64,000 bases of DNA, taken from Streptomyces sp. NBC_00094. Lineage in GTDB: Bacteria; Actinomycetota; Actinomycetes; Streptomycetales; Streptomycetaceae. This document shows positions 32,897 through 40,880 of this stretch, in pieces. Positions within the stretch are counted from its first letter, which is position 1. Each line of letters begins with the position of its first letter. The position numbers were made by a program, and so were the translations under genes. The stretch is taken from positions 3,477,501 to 3,541,500 of the forward strand of contig NZ_JAPEMB010000001.1 in NCBI RefSeq assembly GCF_026343125.1, given 5' to 3'. The notes below the pieces were generated by a model that saw only the letters and a program-made list of their open reading frames with translations, did no database searches and was not told where the DNA came from.

Positions 32897-33083
32897 GGGG
32901 CGGGGCCCTGGGGCTAGGCCGGGACCCTGGGGCTGGACCCTGGGGCTGGACCCGGGGGCTGGACCCGGGGGCTGGACCCGGGGCTAGGCCTGGACCCGGG
33001 GCGGGGCCTGAACCCGGGGCTAGGCCTGGACCCGGGGCGGGGCCTGAACCCGGGCCGGGGCCTGGACCCGAGGCCCGCGCCCA
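32897..33083. repeat. GC-rich minisatellite
   Basis: About 187 bp of imperfect tandem units of roughly 13-16 bp based on CTGGACCCGGGGCTGGACCC, in the gap between two convergent genes. Later units form a longer period of about 36 bp (GGGGCTAGGCCTGGACCCGG). The region holds no gene and is likely length-variable. Confidence 0.85.
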
Positions 33084-33094
33084 GGTGGGTCCCG

Positions 33095-33679
33095 CTACGG
33101 CCGCTCGCGGACCTCGCCCGGTACGCAGTTCCGCACCCGGTCGACCGCCTTCGGCGTCCGCATGGCCACGTCGACGGTCTCCGTCGCGCCCTCCTCGACC
33201 GTGACGTCGACCGTCCGCGCGTCGACCGTCACGCCCTGGGCGTCCTTGAACTCCACCGTGATCTCGAAGGCCCCCTGGACCGTCCAGTCCTTCGGGGTGA
33301 CCTCCACGGTCGCCGTGGTGTCGGCGGCGCGGGCCGGCTTTCCCTTGCGCTTCTTCTGCGCGGGCTTCACGCAGTCCACGACGACGACCTCGACCCGCGC
33401 CGCCGTCGAGGAGGTGACGGTCGGCGTGACCGTCGCACCGCTGCCGGAGCCGCCGCCCGAACCACTGTCCGCGCCACTGTCCGCGCCGCTGTCCGAGCCG
33501 CCCGTCGAGCCGCCGTCGTAGTCGTCGTTGCTCTTCTTGGAGCTGGAGCAGCCGCCGCCGGAGTCGCCGCCGCGGCTCTTGCCGCTGCCGCTCTTGCCTC
33601 CGGTACTCGTCTGGAACCCGGTCAGCGCGAGCACCACCACCGTGAGCGTCGCCGCCATCTTCAGACGTGTGCGTACCAT
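33095..33679 (-). CDS. Exported Ser/Gly-rich protein of unknown function
   Basis: A 194-residue protein: signal peptide (about 1-25, MVRTRLKMAATLTVVVLALTG), a low-complexity Gly/Ser/Asp/Lys linker to about residue 85, and a C-terminal beta-rich domain with two Cys (VVVDCVKPA and RNCVPGE) suited to a disulfide bond. The C-terminal part resembles FxLYD-type extracellular domains. ATG at 33679 has GGAGGGG. No lipobox is evident. Confidence 0.7.
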   Translation of the reverse strand: MVRTRLKMAATLTVVVLALTGFQTSTGGKSGSGKSRGGDSGGGCSSSKKSNDDYDGGSTGGSDSGADSGADSGSGGGSGSGATVTPTVTSSTAARVEVVVVDCVKPAQKKRKGKPARAADTTATVEVTPKDWTVQGAFEITVEFKDAQGVTVDARTVDVTVEEGATETVDVAMRTPKAVDRVRNCVPGEVRERP

Positions 33680-33799
33680 CGCGCCCCTCCTCTGTCGTGT
33701 CCGCGCCACACCCTAGGTGATGCCCGGCGCCGCATGGCGGGGCCCCCGCACCGGGCGTAGCGTCGAGAACGAGAGCCGGACCGTCAAGGAGGCCGCTCG

Positions 33800-34426
33800 A
33801 TGATCCGCAATCTCCTCGGCTCGGTCCTGGCCCTCACCGGAGCGACGGCCGCCGTCTGGAGCCCCTTCCGTGCCTGGTACGACGGCCGTCACGGGCGCGA
33901 CTACGCCATCGACGAGCTGTTCACCGGCCTCACGGACGCCAAGGCCGAGGTGATCGGCTCGATCCTGCTGCCCTTCGCCTTCGCCGCCCTCGTCACGCTC
34001 GTCGGGGTCGTCCTGCGCTCCCGGCTGCTCGTCGCCCTCGCCGGTCTCGTCGTCCTCGGCTTCACCGTCTTCTGGATGGTGCGGGTCGGGCAGGCCGAAG
34101 GCAGCCTCGTGATCTCCGGTGACGGCAGGGGGCTGGGCGACGGCGTCGCGAACGCCTTCGGCGGCGGGGTCCTGCTGCTGCTCGGCGCGGTCGTCATGTC
34201 GGGCCGGTCGCGCGGCCACCGGGGGAAGCGGGTGGACCACGAACCGCGGCCCACCCACCCCACGCTGGACGGCCCGCCGCCCGGGGGCGACGTCACCGAC
34301 GTCACGGACGGGCCGCACCGCCATCCGCAGGCCTCGGCGCCGTACGCCGCGCCCACCCAGCCGTTCGACGTCCCGGTCTGGGACCCGGACCGGGAGGGCC
34401 CCCCGCAGCGTCCGGACAGGCCGTAG
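33800..34426 (+). CDS. Integral membrane protein of unknown function
   Basis: A 208-residue protein with four hydrophobic segments (about 3-20, 52-72, 76-95, 118-135) and a hydrophilic Pro/Asp-rich C-terminal tail of about 70 residues predicted in the cytoplasm. The start ATG has AAGGAGG. No family recognised. It is convergent with afsK, with 22 bp between the stops; the same window of genes separates afsS from afsK. Confidence 0.7.
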   Translation: MIRNLLGSVLALTGATAAVWSPFRAWYDGRHGRDYAIDELFTGLTDAKAEVIGSILLPFAFAALVTLVGVVLRSRLLVALAGLVVLGFTVFWMVRVGQAEGSLVISGDGRGLGDGVANAFGGGVLLLLGAVVMSGRSRGHRGKRVDHEPRPTHPTLDGPPPGGDVTDVTDGPHRHPQASAPYAAPTQPFDVPVWDPDREGPPQRPDRP

Positions 34427-34448
34427 GGCCCGTCCGGCGGATCGGCGT

Positions 34449-36950
34449 CTAGCGGGCCGCGGCCCCCCGGCCCGTGGCCGTGCCCTTGACCGCGTCGAGC
34501 GCGTACACGCAGCGGTCCTTGCTGCACGCGTACACGACCCCGCCCCTGACCACCGGCGAGCCGGTGATCTCGCCGCCCGTCGCGAGCTTCCAGCGGAGCT
34601 GGCCGCCGGTCGCGTCCAGGGTGTACAGGACGTGGTCGGCCGAGCCGAAGTGCACCCGTCCGTCGGCGACGACCGGGGAGCCGACGAGGCCCCCGCCCGC
34701 CGCGAACCGCCACCGCGGGGTGCCGGTGACCGCGTCGAGCGTGTAGAGCGCGCTGCCGCTGCCGACGTGGACGTTGCCGTCGGCGACGAGCACCGGCTCG
34801 GCCGACTGGCGCGGCTCCGTCGCGATCCGCCAGCGGTCCTGGCCGGTCGTGGCGTCGAGCGCGTACACCGTGCCGAGGTGGTCGGAGAGGTACACCCCGC
34901 CGCCCGTGACGGCCGGTCCCGGCGCGAACGCCGGCGGGGAGAGGAAGACGGCGGGCGCCTCGAAGTGCCAGCGGACGTGCCCGGCGGCGATGTCGATCGA
35001 GAGGACCCGGGTGCCGGCGGACACGTACACGCAGCCGTCCTCGGCCGGGGCCACCCGGACGGGTACGCCGGCGCAGGAGGCGGCGTCGCCGATCGGGTAC
35101 GACCAGCGCTCCACCCCTGTCCGGGCGTCGAGGGCCTGGAGCCGCGCGTCCCGCCACACGTACACGGTGTCGCCGTGCACGGCGGGCCCCGCCTCCGGGG
35201 TCTCGAAGTCCGTCTGGGCTCCGGTGACCTCCCACAGCTTGGCGCCGTTGGAGGCCTCCCAGCCCTGGACCCCGCCGCCACGGGTGCCGGTGACGACCGT
35301 GCCCCGGTCGACCTGGAGGGAGTACACCCAGGCGTCCGTGTGGAGCCGCCAGCGCTCGCCGCCGTCGGTCGCGTCGAGTGCATACAGCGTGGGCCCGTCG
35401 GAGGCGTGGATACGGCCCGCGGCCACCGCCATCGACCAGGCCACGTCCCGGGTCTTGAACTGGCGCCGGCCACTCCCCGTGTCCAGGGCGTGGACCTCGA
35501 AGGAGGTCACGTAGAGCAGGTCGCCGTCGACGACCGGGGTGCCCCAGACGTCGTTCGACATCCGGAAGCGCCAGGGCCGCCAGGGGCCGGGCTCCGGCGG
35601 GGCCTGGCCGGCGCCGTCGCCCTGCGGGGGTACGGAGACGGGCCGGGCGCCGGGCGCCGGGCCGGGCTCGGCGCCGTGCGGGCCGCCGCCGGGCGGACGG
35701 ATCCAGCCGGTCGCCGGGCCCGCGTCGGCGCTGCGGCCGACGGCGAGCGCGGCGCGGGTGTCGGAGACCCGGGGGCCGGGGCCGATGGGCACGGTGGCGC
35801 CGCCCAGCCGGACGGGGCCGCCCTCGCTCTCGGCGGGACCCGCGTGCCGGCCGCCGAACTGCGCGGGCTGCGGCTGTCCGCCGCCGACGTGCGCGGGCTC
35901 GTGACGGCCGCCACCGAGGTGCGCGGGCTCGGAGTACGCCGGCTCGGGACGCGCGGGACCGGGCTCCCGGGAGCGCGGGTCGCCGCCGGACCAGTCGGTG
36001 GGCCGCACGGGCGGGCGCGGCGGCATCGGCGGGGCGGGCGGAGCGGGCGTGGTACGGCCGCCGCCGCGGCGCCGCTCGATCATGGCGGTGGCCGAATGCG
36101 GCAGCCAGGCCGAGGCCGTACCGCTGTCGTCGCTGCCGGGGCCGAAGAGGTGCGGGGCGAGCTGGGCCTGCAGGTCGGCGGGGCTGGGCCGCCGGGCGAC
36201 GTCCATCTGCATGCAGGAGTCGATGAGGGGCCGCAGCTCCTCGGGCAGGCCTTCCAGGTCGGGGCCCTCGCGGAGCAGCATGAAGACGGTCTCGACCGGG
36301 TTGGCGCCGTGGAAGGGCGCGTGGCCGGTGGCGGCGAAGACCAGCATCGAGCCCAGCGAGAAGACGTCGCTCGCGCCGGTGACGCTCCGCGAGTCGCGGG
36401 CCTGCTCGGGCGACATGTAGGCGGGGGTGCCGACGGCGACGTTGGTCATGGTCAGGCGCGTGTTGGAGACGCCCGACGCGATGCCGAAGTCGATCACCCG
36501 GGGGCCGTCCTCGACGACGAGGACGTTGGACGGCTTGAGGTCACGGTGGACCAGGCCCGCTCCGTGGATGGACTGGAGGGCCTCGGCGACGCCGGCCGCG
36601 AGCCATCGCACGGCCTGGGCCGGGAGCGGCCCGCACTCGTTCACTATCTCTTCGAGAGAGGGCGCGGGGACGTAGGCGGTGGCCAGCCACGGCACGGCGG
36701 CCCGCGGGTCGGCGTCCACCACGGCGGCCGTGTAGAAGCCCGAGACGGCCCGGGCGGCCTCCACCTCCCGCGTGAAGCGGACGCGGAACAGCTGGTCCTC
36801 GGCGAGCTCCGTGCGCACGGTCTTGATCGCCACGCGCCGGCCCGAGGCCGAGCGCGCGAGATAGACCAGGCCCATTCCGCCCGCGCCGAGCCGGCCCAGC
36901 ACCTCGAAGGGCCCGATACGTCTCGGGTCGTGCTGCGTCAGCTGTTCCAC
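34449..36950 (-). CDS. afsK: AfsK, Ser/Thr protein kinase with beta-propeller domain
   Basis: An 833-residue Hanks-type kinase. Motifs: glycine loop [13 protein letters not shown] lysine, [11 protein letters not shown] (VIDFGIASG) and APE-like SPEQA. Residues about 280-480 are a Pro/Gly-rich linker. The C-terminus has eight repeats of the type LDAxxGxxRW, forming a PQQ-like beta-propeller. AfsK phosphorylates AfsR on Ser/Thr and also affects polar growth in S. coelicolor. The frame runs upstream through kbpA, but the GTG at 36950 ([19 protein letters not shown]) has GGGAGG and matches the known N-terminus. The S. coelicolor protein is 799 residues. Confidence 0.95.
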   Translation of the reverse strand: MEQLTQHDPRRIGPFEVLGRLGAGGMGLVYLARSASGRRVAIKTVRTELAEDQLFRVRFTREVEAARAVSGFYTAAVVDADPRAAVPWLATAYVPAPSLEEIVNECGPLPAQAVRWLAAGVAEALQSIHGAGLVHRDLKPSNVLVVEDGPRVIDFGIASGVSNTRLTMTNVAVGTPAYMSPEQARDSRSVTGASDVFSLGSMLVFAATGHAPFHGANPVETVFMLLREGPDLEGLPEELRPLIDSCMQMDVARRPSPADLQAQLAPHLFGPGSDDSGTASAWLPHSATAMIERRRGGGRTTPAPPAPPMPPRPPVRPTDWSGGDPRSREPGPARPEPAYSEPAHLGGGRHEPAHVGGGQPQPAQFGGRHAGPAESEGGPVRLGGATVPIGPGPRVSDTRAALAVGRSADAGPATGWIRPPGGGPHGAEPGPAPGARPVSVPPQGDGAGQAPPEPGPWRPWRFRMSNDVWGTPVVDGDLLYVTSFEVHALDTGSGRRQFKTRDVAWSMAVAAGRIHASDGPTLYALDATDGGERWRLHTDAWVYSLQVDRGTVVTGTRGGGVQGWEASNGAKLWEVTGAQTDFETPEAGPAVHGDTVYVWRDARLQALDARTGVERWSYPIGDAASCAGVPVRVAPAEDGCVYVSAGTRVLSIDIAAGHVRWHFEAPAVFLSPPAFAPGPAVTGGGVYLSDHLGTVYALDATTGQDRWRIATEPRQSAEPVLVADGNVHVGSGSALYTLDAVTGTPRWRFAAGGGLVGSPVVADGRVHFGSADHVLYTLDATGGQLRWKLATGGEITGSPVVRGGVVYACSKDRCVYALDAVKGTATGRGAAAR

Positions 36951-37065
36951 TTGCCTGCCACCTCCCCGTCGGGCCATGAGGGTACGGCCCCGTGGCCCTG
37001 ATTCTTCCTGTCCGAGGGCCCGGTTGCGAACCCGGGGGCGGATCGGGGTGTCACAGGTCATATCG

Positions 37066-37097
37066 GTCCGGCCCGGTGCGGGTGCACCGGGCCGGAC
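37066..37097 (-). terminator. Terminator between kbpA and afsK
   Basis: A perfect 14-bp stem, GTCCGGCCCGGTGC (37066-37079) with GCACCGGGCCGGAC (37084-37097), 4-nt loop, just after the kbpA stop. kbpA and afsK are therefore at least partly separate transcripts. Confidence 0.8.
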
Positions 37098-37110
37098 AGG
37101 TGTGGACGGT

Positions 37111-37896
37111 TCAGGGCGTACCGGCGGGTTCCGCGAGGACCGCGAAGCGGGCGCCCTGGTTGTCCTGGAGGACGGCGATGCGCCCGTGCGGGGTGTCGAA
37201 GGGCGGGGTGGTGACGCGGCCGCCGAGCCGGACGGTGGTCGCGCAGGCCTCGTCGCAGTCGCGGACGGCGAAGTAGACGAGGACGTGGCCGGGCAGCTCG
37301 GCCGGGAAGTCGTCGGTGATGACGGCGCGCCCGCCGAAGGCGCTGTCGTCGCCGGGCCGGGAGCCGGGGGGCGACCAGACGCGGTAGTCGAAGCCGGCGG
37401 TCTTGCCCTCCGCGGCGGCGTCGGCCTGGCGGCCGAGGTAGCCGAAGACGGTGGCGTAGAAGGTGTCGACGGTGTCCGGACGGCGCGTGTACACCTCCAT
37501 CCAGCAGAAGGCGCCGGGTACGTTCGTCCTCTCGAAGCCGTCGTCGTCACCGGACTGGCGGAGTCCGAAGACGGCGCCGCCGGGGTCGGCGGCGAGCGCG
37601 AGGACGCCGAACGGGCCCACGGGGTAGGGCTCCATGACCATCTGGCCGCCGGCGGCCTTGATCCGCTCGGCGAGGACGCCCGCGTCCTCGGTGGCGAGGT
37701 AGACGGTCCAGGTGGTGGGCATGCGGCCGTCCCGCTTGGGGAGCAGCCCGGCGACCCTGCGTCCGTCGAGGAGGGCCTCGTCGCGTTCGGGGTCGAAGGT
37801 CCAGCCGAAGAGCTCGCCGTAGAAGCGCTTGCCCGCCTCGAGGTCGGGGAGCTGCGCGTCCACCCAGCACGGGGTGCCCTCAGTACGTACGGCCAT
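37111..37896 (-). CDS. kbpA: KbpA-like AfsK-binding protein (VOC fold)
   Basis: A 261-residue protein with two VOC/glyoxalase modules (about 5-120 and 135-258), each starting with a CWVDAQLPD- or [10 protein letters not shown]-type strand. Position directly upstream of afsK and length (252 in S. coelicolor) identify it as KbpA, which binds unphosphorylated AfsK and inhibits its autophosphorylation. No complete metal-ligand set is obvious, in line with a regulatory rather than enzymatic role. The ATG at 37896 is 7 nt from a TAGCGT -10 element, suggesting a leaderless mRNA. Confidence 0.82.
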   Translation of the reverse strand: MAVRTEGTPCWVDAQLPDLEAGKRFYGELFGWTFDPERDEALLDGRRVAGLLPKRDGRMPTTWTVYLATEDAGVLAERIKAAGGQMVMEPYPVGPFGVLALAADPGGAVFGLRQSGDDDGFERTNVPGAFCWMEVYTRRPDTVDTFYATVFGYLGRQADAAAEGKTAGFDYRVWSPPGSRPGDDSAFGGRAVITDDFPAELPGHVLVYFAVRDCDEACATTVRLGGRVTTPPFDTPHGRIAVLQDNQGARFAVLAEPAGTP

Positions 37897-37945
37897 GGCC
37901 TCACGCTAGGACCGCGGGGGCTCCCCCGCACGTCCCGACATGCGA

Positions 37946-37962
37946 ACGAATGGGCGATTCGT
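37946..37962. promoter_or_regulatory. Inverted repeat upstream of kbpA
   Basis: ACGAAT (37946-37951) and ATTCGT (37957-37962) with a 5-nt spacer lie about 50-66 nt upstream of the predicted kbpA transcription start. Possible activator site. Confidence 0.45.
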
Positions 37963-37989
37963 GGGCCCGGAACCCTTGGGACGCTTGAG

Positions 37990-38011
37990 TTGTCCACCGA
38001 AGTTGTCCACA
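37990..38011 (+). promoter_or_regulatory. Pair of DnaA-box-like sites
   Basis: TTGTCCACC (37990-37998) and TTGTCCACA (38003-38011) are direct repeats 13 bp apart. The second is a perfect match to the Streptomyces DnaA box. They lie in the 342-bp divergent region between kbpA and the TetR gene; nothing else in that region looks like an origin. Confidence 0.6.
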
Positions 38012-38229
38012 GGCTGTTCATAAGGCTATTCGGGTACGGGGGTGCGCCGGGGTTCCGCGACGAATCCGCCGGGCGGTTCCGGCCGCACGGTGACGCCCCG
38101 CCGCCCTGGCTTGAACCCGCCCCTCCACCCCGAGCCGCCGGACCCGCGCCGACCTCGTGGAACGCCCCCGGAACCGGCCCGCACCCCATTTGCAGTCGGC
38201 CGAATCGCGCGCAGATCACCCCTCGGTAA

Positions 38230-38246
38230 GCTGACGGCATGACAGG
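38230..38246. promoter_or_regulatory. Degenerate copy of the palindromic operator at the TetR start
   Basis: GCTGACGGCATGACAGG has a perfect left half (CTGACG) and four of six matches in the right half. It overlaps the -10 element TAAGCT (38227-38232) and the ATG at 38239. If real, it would allow autoregulation. Confidence 0.35.
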
Positions 38247-38886
38247 ACAAGTACGCACCGTCGACGGCCGCGTGGCCGGACGACGCGGTCAGGCGACGCG
38301 GCAGAAGCTGCTCGACTGCCTCGGTGAGATGCTCAGCTCCTCGCCCTACCGGGACGTCAAGGTCATCGATGTGGCCCGGAAGGCGGGTACTTCACCCGCG
38401 ACGTTCTATCAGTACTTCCCGGACGTCGAGGGCGCGGTTCTCGAGATCGCGGAGGAAATGGCCAAGGAGGGAGCCGGGTTGACCGAGCTGGTCTCCGGCC
38501 GCTCCTGGGTCGGCAAGGCCGGCTGGCAGACCTCCGAGGAGCTCGTCGAAGGCTTCCTGGACTTCTGGCGCAAGCACGACGCGATCCTCCGTGTCGTGGA
38601 CCTCGGCGCAGCCGAGGGCGACAAGAGGTTCTACAAGATCCGCATGAAGATCCTGAACTCGGTCACCAACTCCCTCACGGACGCGGTGAAGGAGCTCCAG
38701 GCGAAGGGCAAGGTCGACAAGGAGGTCAACCCCGCCGCCATGGCGGGCTCCCTGGTGGCGATGCTGGCCTCGGTGGCCGGCCACCAGAAGGGCTTCCAGA
38801 CCTGGGGCGTCAAGCAGGCCGAACTCAAGCCGAACCTCGCGCTCTTGGTGCACCTGGGCATCACCGGCAAGAAGCCGACCAGATAG
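38239..38886 (+). CDS. TetR-family transcriptional regulator
   Basis: A 215-residue repressor-type protein. Helix-turn-helix at about residues 18-62 ([28 protein letters not shown]) and an all-helical ligand domain with a Lys-rich middle. The ATG at 38239 follows TAAGCT by 6 nt with no ribosome-binding site, so the mRNA is probably leaderless. It lies close to acyl-CoA dehydrogenase and thiolase-like genes that carry the palindromic operator and has a weak copy over its own start. It is therefore a candidate, unproven, for the regulon repressor. Confidence 0.9.
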   Translation: MTGQVRTVDGRVAGRRGQATRQKLLDCLGEMLSSSPYRDVKVIDVARKAGTSPATFYQYFPDVEGAVLEIAEEMAKEGAGLTELVSGRSWVGKAGWQTSEELVEGFLDFWRKHDAILRVVDLGAAEGDKRFYKIRMKILNSVTNSLTDAVKELQAKGKVDKEVNPAAMAGSLVAMLASVAGHQKGFQTWGVKQAELKPNLALLVHLGITGKKPTR

Positions 38887-38921
38887 CCCCGCCCGTCCCT
38901 CCTTCACCCGTCCTGTCGTCG

Positions 38922-38973
38922 ACGCCGACGGCGGTCCCGCTCCGCCCCCACGGATCGGAACCGCCGTCGGCGT
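38922..38973 (+). terminator. Terminator after the TetR gene
   Basis: A 14-bp perfect stem, ACGCCGACGGCGGT (38922-38935) with ACCGCCGTCGGCGT (38960-38973), and a 24-nt loop, between convergent TetR and deazaflavin reductase genes. Confidence 0.6.
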
Positions 38974-39031
38974 AGCCGTTTCCCGGGCTTTCGGCACCGG
39001 AACTCGGCACCGGGCCTTCGGCACCCGGCCC

Positions 39032-39502
39032 TCAGCGCCGGGTCAGCCGGAAGAGCCGGATCTCCCGCTCCACCCGCTGCTGGTACGTGGCGTACGGGGG
39101 CCAGAACTCCAGCGCCGACTTCCAGGCCGCCGCCCGCGCCTCCCCCGCGAGGAGCTCCGCCCGTACGGGGACGTCCTCGCCCCGCCAGTTGACCTCGACG
39201 TCCGGGTGGGCGAGCAGGTTCGCCGTCCAGGCCGGGTGTCCGGGCCTGCCGAAGTTGGAGCCGATGAGCAGCCAGCCGCCGTCGGGCTCCGGCATGCAGG
39301 CGAGCGGCGTCACCCTCGGCTGTCCGCTCTTCGCGCCGCGGGCGGTGAGGATCACCCCCGGCAGCATCCGGGCGCTGAGCAGCACCTTTCCCCCGGTCAG
39401 CCGGTGTACGGCCTTGTCCATGGCCGGGATGACGTGCGGGGCGATCCGGGCGAACGTCCGGGTCGAGGACACCTTCTGCATCAGTCTCACGCCGACGGGC
39501 AT
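39032..39502 (-). CDS. Deazaflavin(F420)-dependent nitroreductase-family protein
   Basis: A 156-residue split-beta-barrel protein of the Ddn/nitroreductase deazaflavin family. Typical parts are VILTARGAKSGQPRVTPLACMP, WLLIGSNFGRPGHPAWTANLLAHPDVEV and the Trp/Tyr-rich WPPYATYQQRVEREIRLFRL. These enzymes use F420H2 to reduce quinones or enones. The ATG directly follows the stop of the acyl-CoA dehydrogenase (TAGATG), with GAGGTGG as ribosome-binding site, so they form an operon under operator copy 9. Confidence 0.9.
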   Translation of the reverse strand: MPVGVRLMQKVSSTRTFARIAPHVIPAMDKAVHRLTGGKVLLSARMLPGVILTARGAKSGQPRVTPLACMPEPDGGWLLIGSNFGRPGHPAWTANLLAHPDVEVNWRGEDVPVRAELLAGEARAAAWKSALEFWPPYATYQQRVEREIRLFRLTRR

Positions 39503-40774
39503 CTACGCCGCCACCTCTCCGAAGAGTCCGGTCCGTTCCGCCGCCCTGGCGCGGAGGCGCCGGGCGGGTCCGAAGAGCAGCTCATCGGAGGCGGCCCTCT
39601 TGAAGAAGAGGTGGGCCTCGTGCTCCCAGGTGAATCCGATGCCGCCGTGGAGCTGGATGCTCTCGCCGGCGGTGGCGCGCAGCGCCTCCAGGGCGTGGGC
39701 GAGCGCGAGCGGCCCGCTCTCGGGCCCGGGTCCCGGCTCGCGGGCCGCGCAGTAGGTCAGGGAGCGGGCCGCCTCGACCTGGACGTAGAGGTCGGCGAGG
39801 CGGTGCTTGACCGCCTGGAAGGAGCCGACGGGCCGGCCGAACTGTTCGCGCGAGCCGACGTGGTCGATCGTCCGGTCGAGGGTGGCGCGGGCGGCGCCGA
39901 CCGCCTCGGCGGCGAGCATGACGGCGGCGGTCCGGCCGGTGGCGGCGAGCGCGCCGAGGACGTCGGCCGGTTCCTCGCCGAGGAGTTCGGCCTCGGCGTC
40001 CCGGAGCTCGACGGTGGCCTGCGTGCGGGTGAGATCGAGGGTGGTCCGCCGGGTCCGTACGAGCCGGGGGGCCGCCGGACCGGCGCCTTCCTGCCGTACG
40101 GTCCCGGGGGCCGCCGGATCGCCGGCCTCCGCCTCCGCCCCCGTCCGCACGAGGAAGAGGAGCGTACGGCTCCGGGCGAAGCCGCCCGCGTGGGCGGCGA
40201 CGATCAGGAGTCCGGCGCTGTGCCCGTCGAGGACCTGGGCGGCCTCCCCGTACAGCCGCCAGCCCCCGTCCACCGCGCGCGCCTGGACGCCGCCGGCCCG
40301 GCCACCGCCCGACCAGCACTCCGACGCGTTGTCGCCGGTCAGGCCGAGGGCGAGTGCGAGGGAGCCGCCGGGGACGGCGAGCGCGCAGGTCAGGCTCCCG
40401 TCGGCGACGCGCGGGAGGAGTTCCGCGCGCTGGGCGGGGGTGCCGAGGGCGGCGATCAGTGGGGCGGCGAGCACGGCGGTGGCGAGGAGCGGGGAGGGCG
40501 CGAGGGCGCGGCCGGTCTCCTCGCAGGCGAGGGCGAGTTCGGCGGGCCCGCAGCCGACGCCCCCGTACTCCTCGGGGAGGGCGAGTCCCGCGAGGCCGAG
40601 GGTGCCGGACATGCGGGCCCAGAGCCCGGTGTCGTACCCCTCGGGGGTGGCGGTGGCCTCGCGGTTCTCCCGTGGCCCGGCCCGTTCGGTGAGCAGGTCC
40701 CGCAGGGTGCGGCGGATCTCCTGCTGTTCCTCGGTGAGCGCGGCGGCGAGCGCTGCGGTGTCGGCGGCGTCCAT
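39503..40774 (-). CDS. Acyl-CoA dehydrogenase family protein
   Basis: A 423-residue acyl-CoA dehydrogenase-fold flavoprotein: N-terminal helical domain with LPEEYGGVGCG, middle beta domain, and C-terminal domain with REQFGRPVGSFQAVKHRLADL and QLHGGIGFTWEHEAHLFFKRA. In actinobacterial steroid pathways such proteins often form two-subunit heteromers; the second subunit is not in the window. ATG at 40774 with GGAGGGAG. Operator copy 9 lies 16 nt upstream. The middle region (about residues 130-240) has Ala/Gly insertions absent from short family members. Confidence 0.9.
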   Translation of the reverse strand: MDAADTAALAAALTEEQQEIRRTLRDLLTERAGPRENREATATPEGYDTGLWARMSGTLGLAGLALPEEYGGVGCGPAELALACEETGRALAPSPLLATAVLAAPLIAALGTPAQRAELLPRVADGSLTCALAVPGGSLALALGLTGDNASECWSGGGRAGGVQARAVDGGWRLYGEAAQVLDGHSAGLLIVAAHAGGFARSRTLLFLVRTGAEAEAGDPAAPGTVRQEGAGPAAPRLVRTRRTTLDLTRTQATVELRDAEAELLGEEPADVLGALAATGRTAAVMLAAEAVGAARATLDRTIDHVGSREQFGRPVGSFQAVKHRLADLYVQVEAARSLTYCAAREPGPGPESGPLALAHALEALRATAGESIQLHGGIGFTWEHEAHLFFKRAASDELLFGPARRLRARAAERTGLFGEVAA

Positions 40775-40789
40775 GGAGCTCCCTCCGTA

Positions 40790-40806
40790 TCTGACGGTGC
40801 GTCATG
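40790..40806. promoter_or_regulatory. 17-bp palindromic operator, copy 9
   Basis: TCTGACGGTGCGTCATG, 16 nt upstream of the acyl-CoA dehydrogenase start at 40774. Confidence 0.78.
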
Positions 40807-40860
40807 CTAGGGCTGTACAGTGCTGGTTGCCCAGAGAGAGGCCGGTCCCGATTCACTGAA

Positions 40861-40877
40861 TCTGATGTACCGTCAGA
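40861..40877. promoter_or_regulatory. 17-bp palindromic operator, copy 10
   Basis: TCTGATGTACCGTCAGA ends 3 nt before the thiolase-like ATG at 40881. It contains TACCGT (40868-40873), which would be a leaderless -10 element, so a bound repressor would cover the core promoter. Confidence 0.82.
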
Positions 40878-40880
40878 TTC

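Noticed and set aside
37990-38011. DnaA boxes taken as a replication origin
   Set aside because: Only two boxes, no AT-rich unwinding region and no dnaA, dnaN or gyrase genes nearby.
36951-38258. Upstream extension of the afsK frame through kbpA to 38258
   Set aside because: The extra part is antisense-like, low-complexity sequence in another frame of kbpA, and a terminator (37066-37097) lies within it. The GTG at 36950 matches the known AfsK N-terminus.
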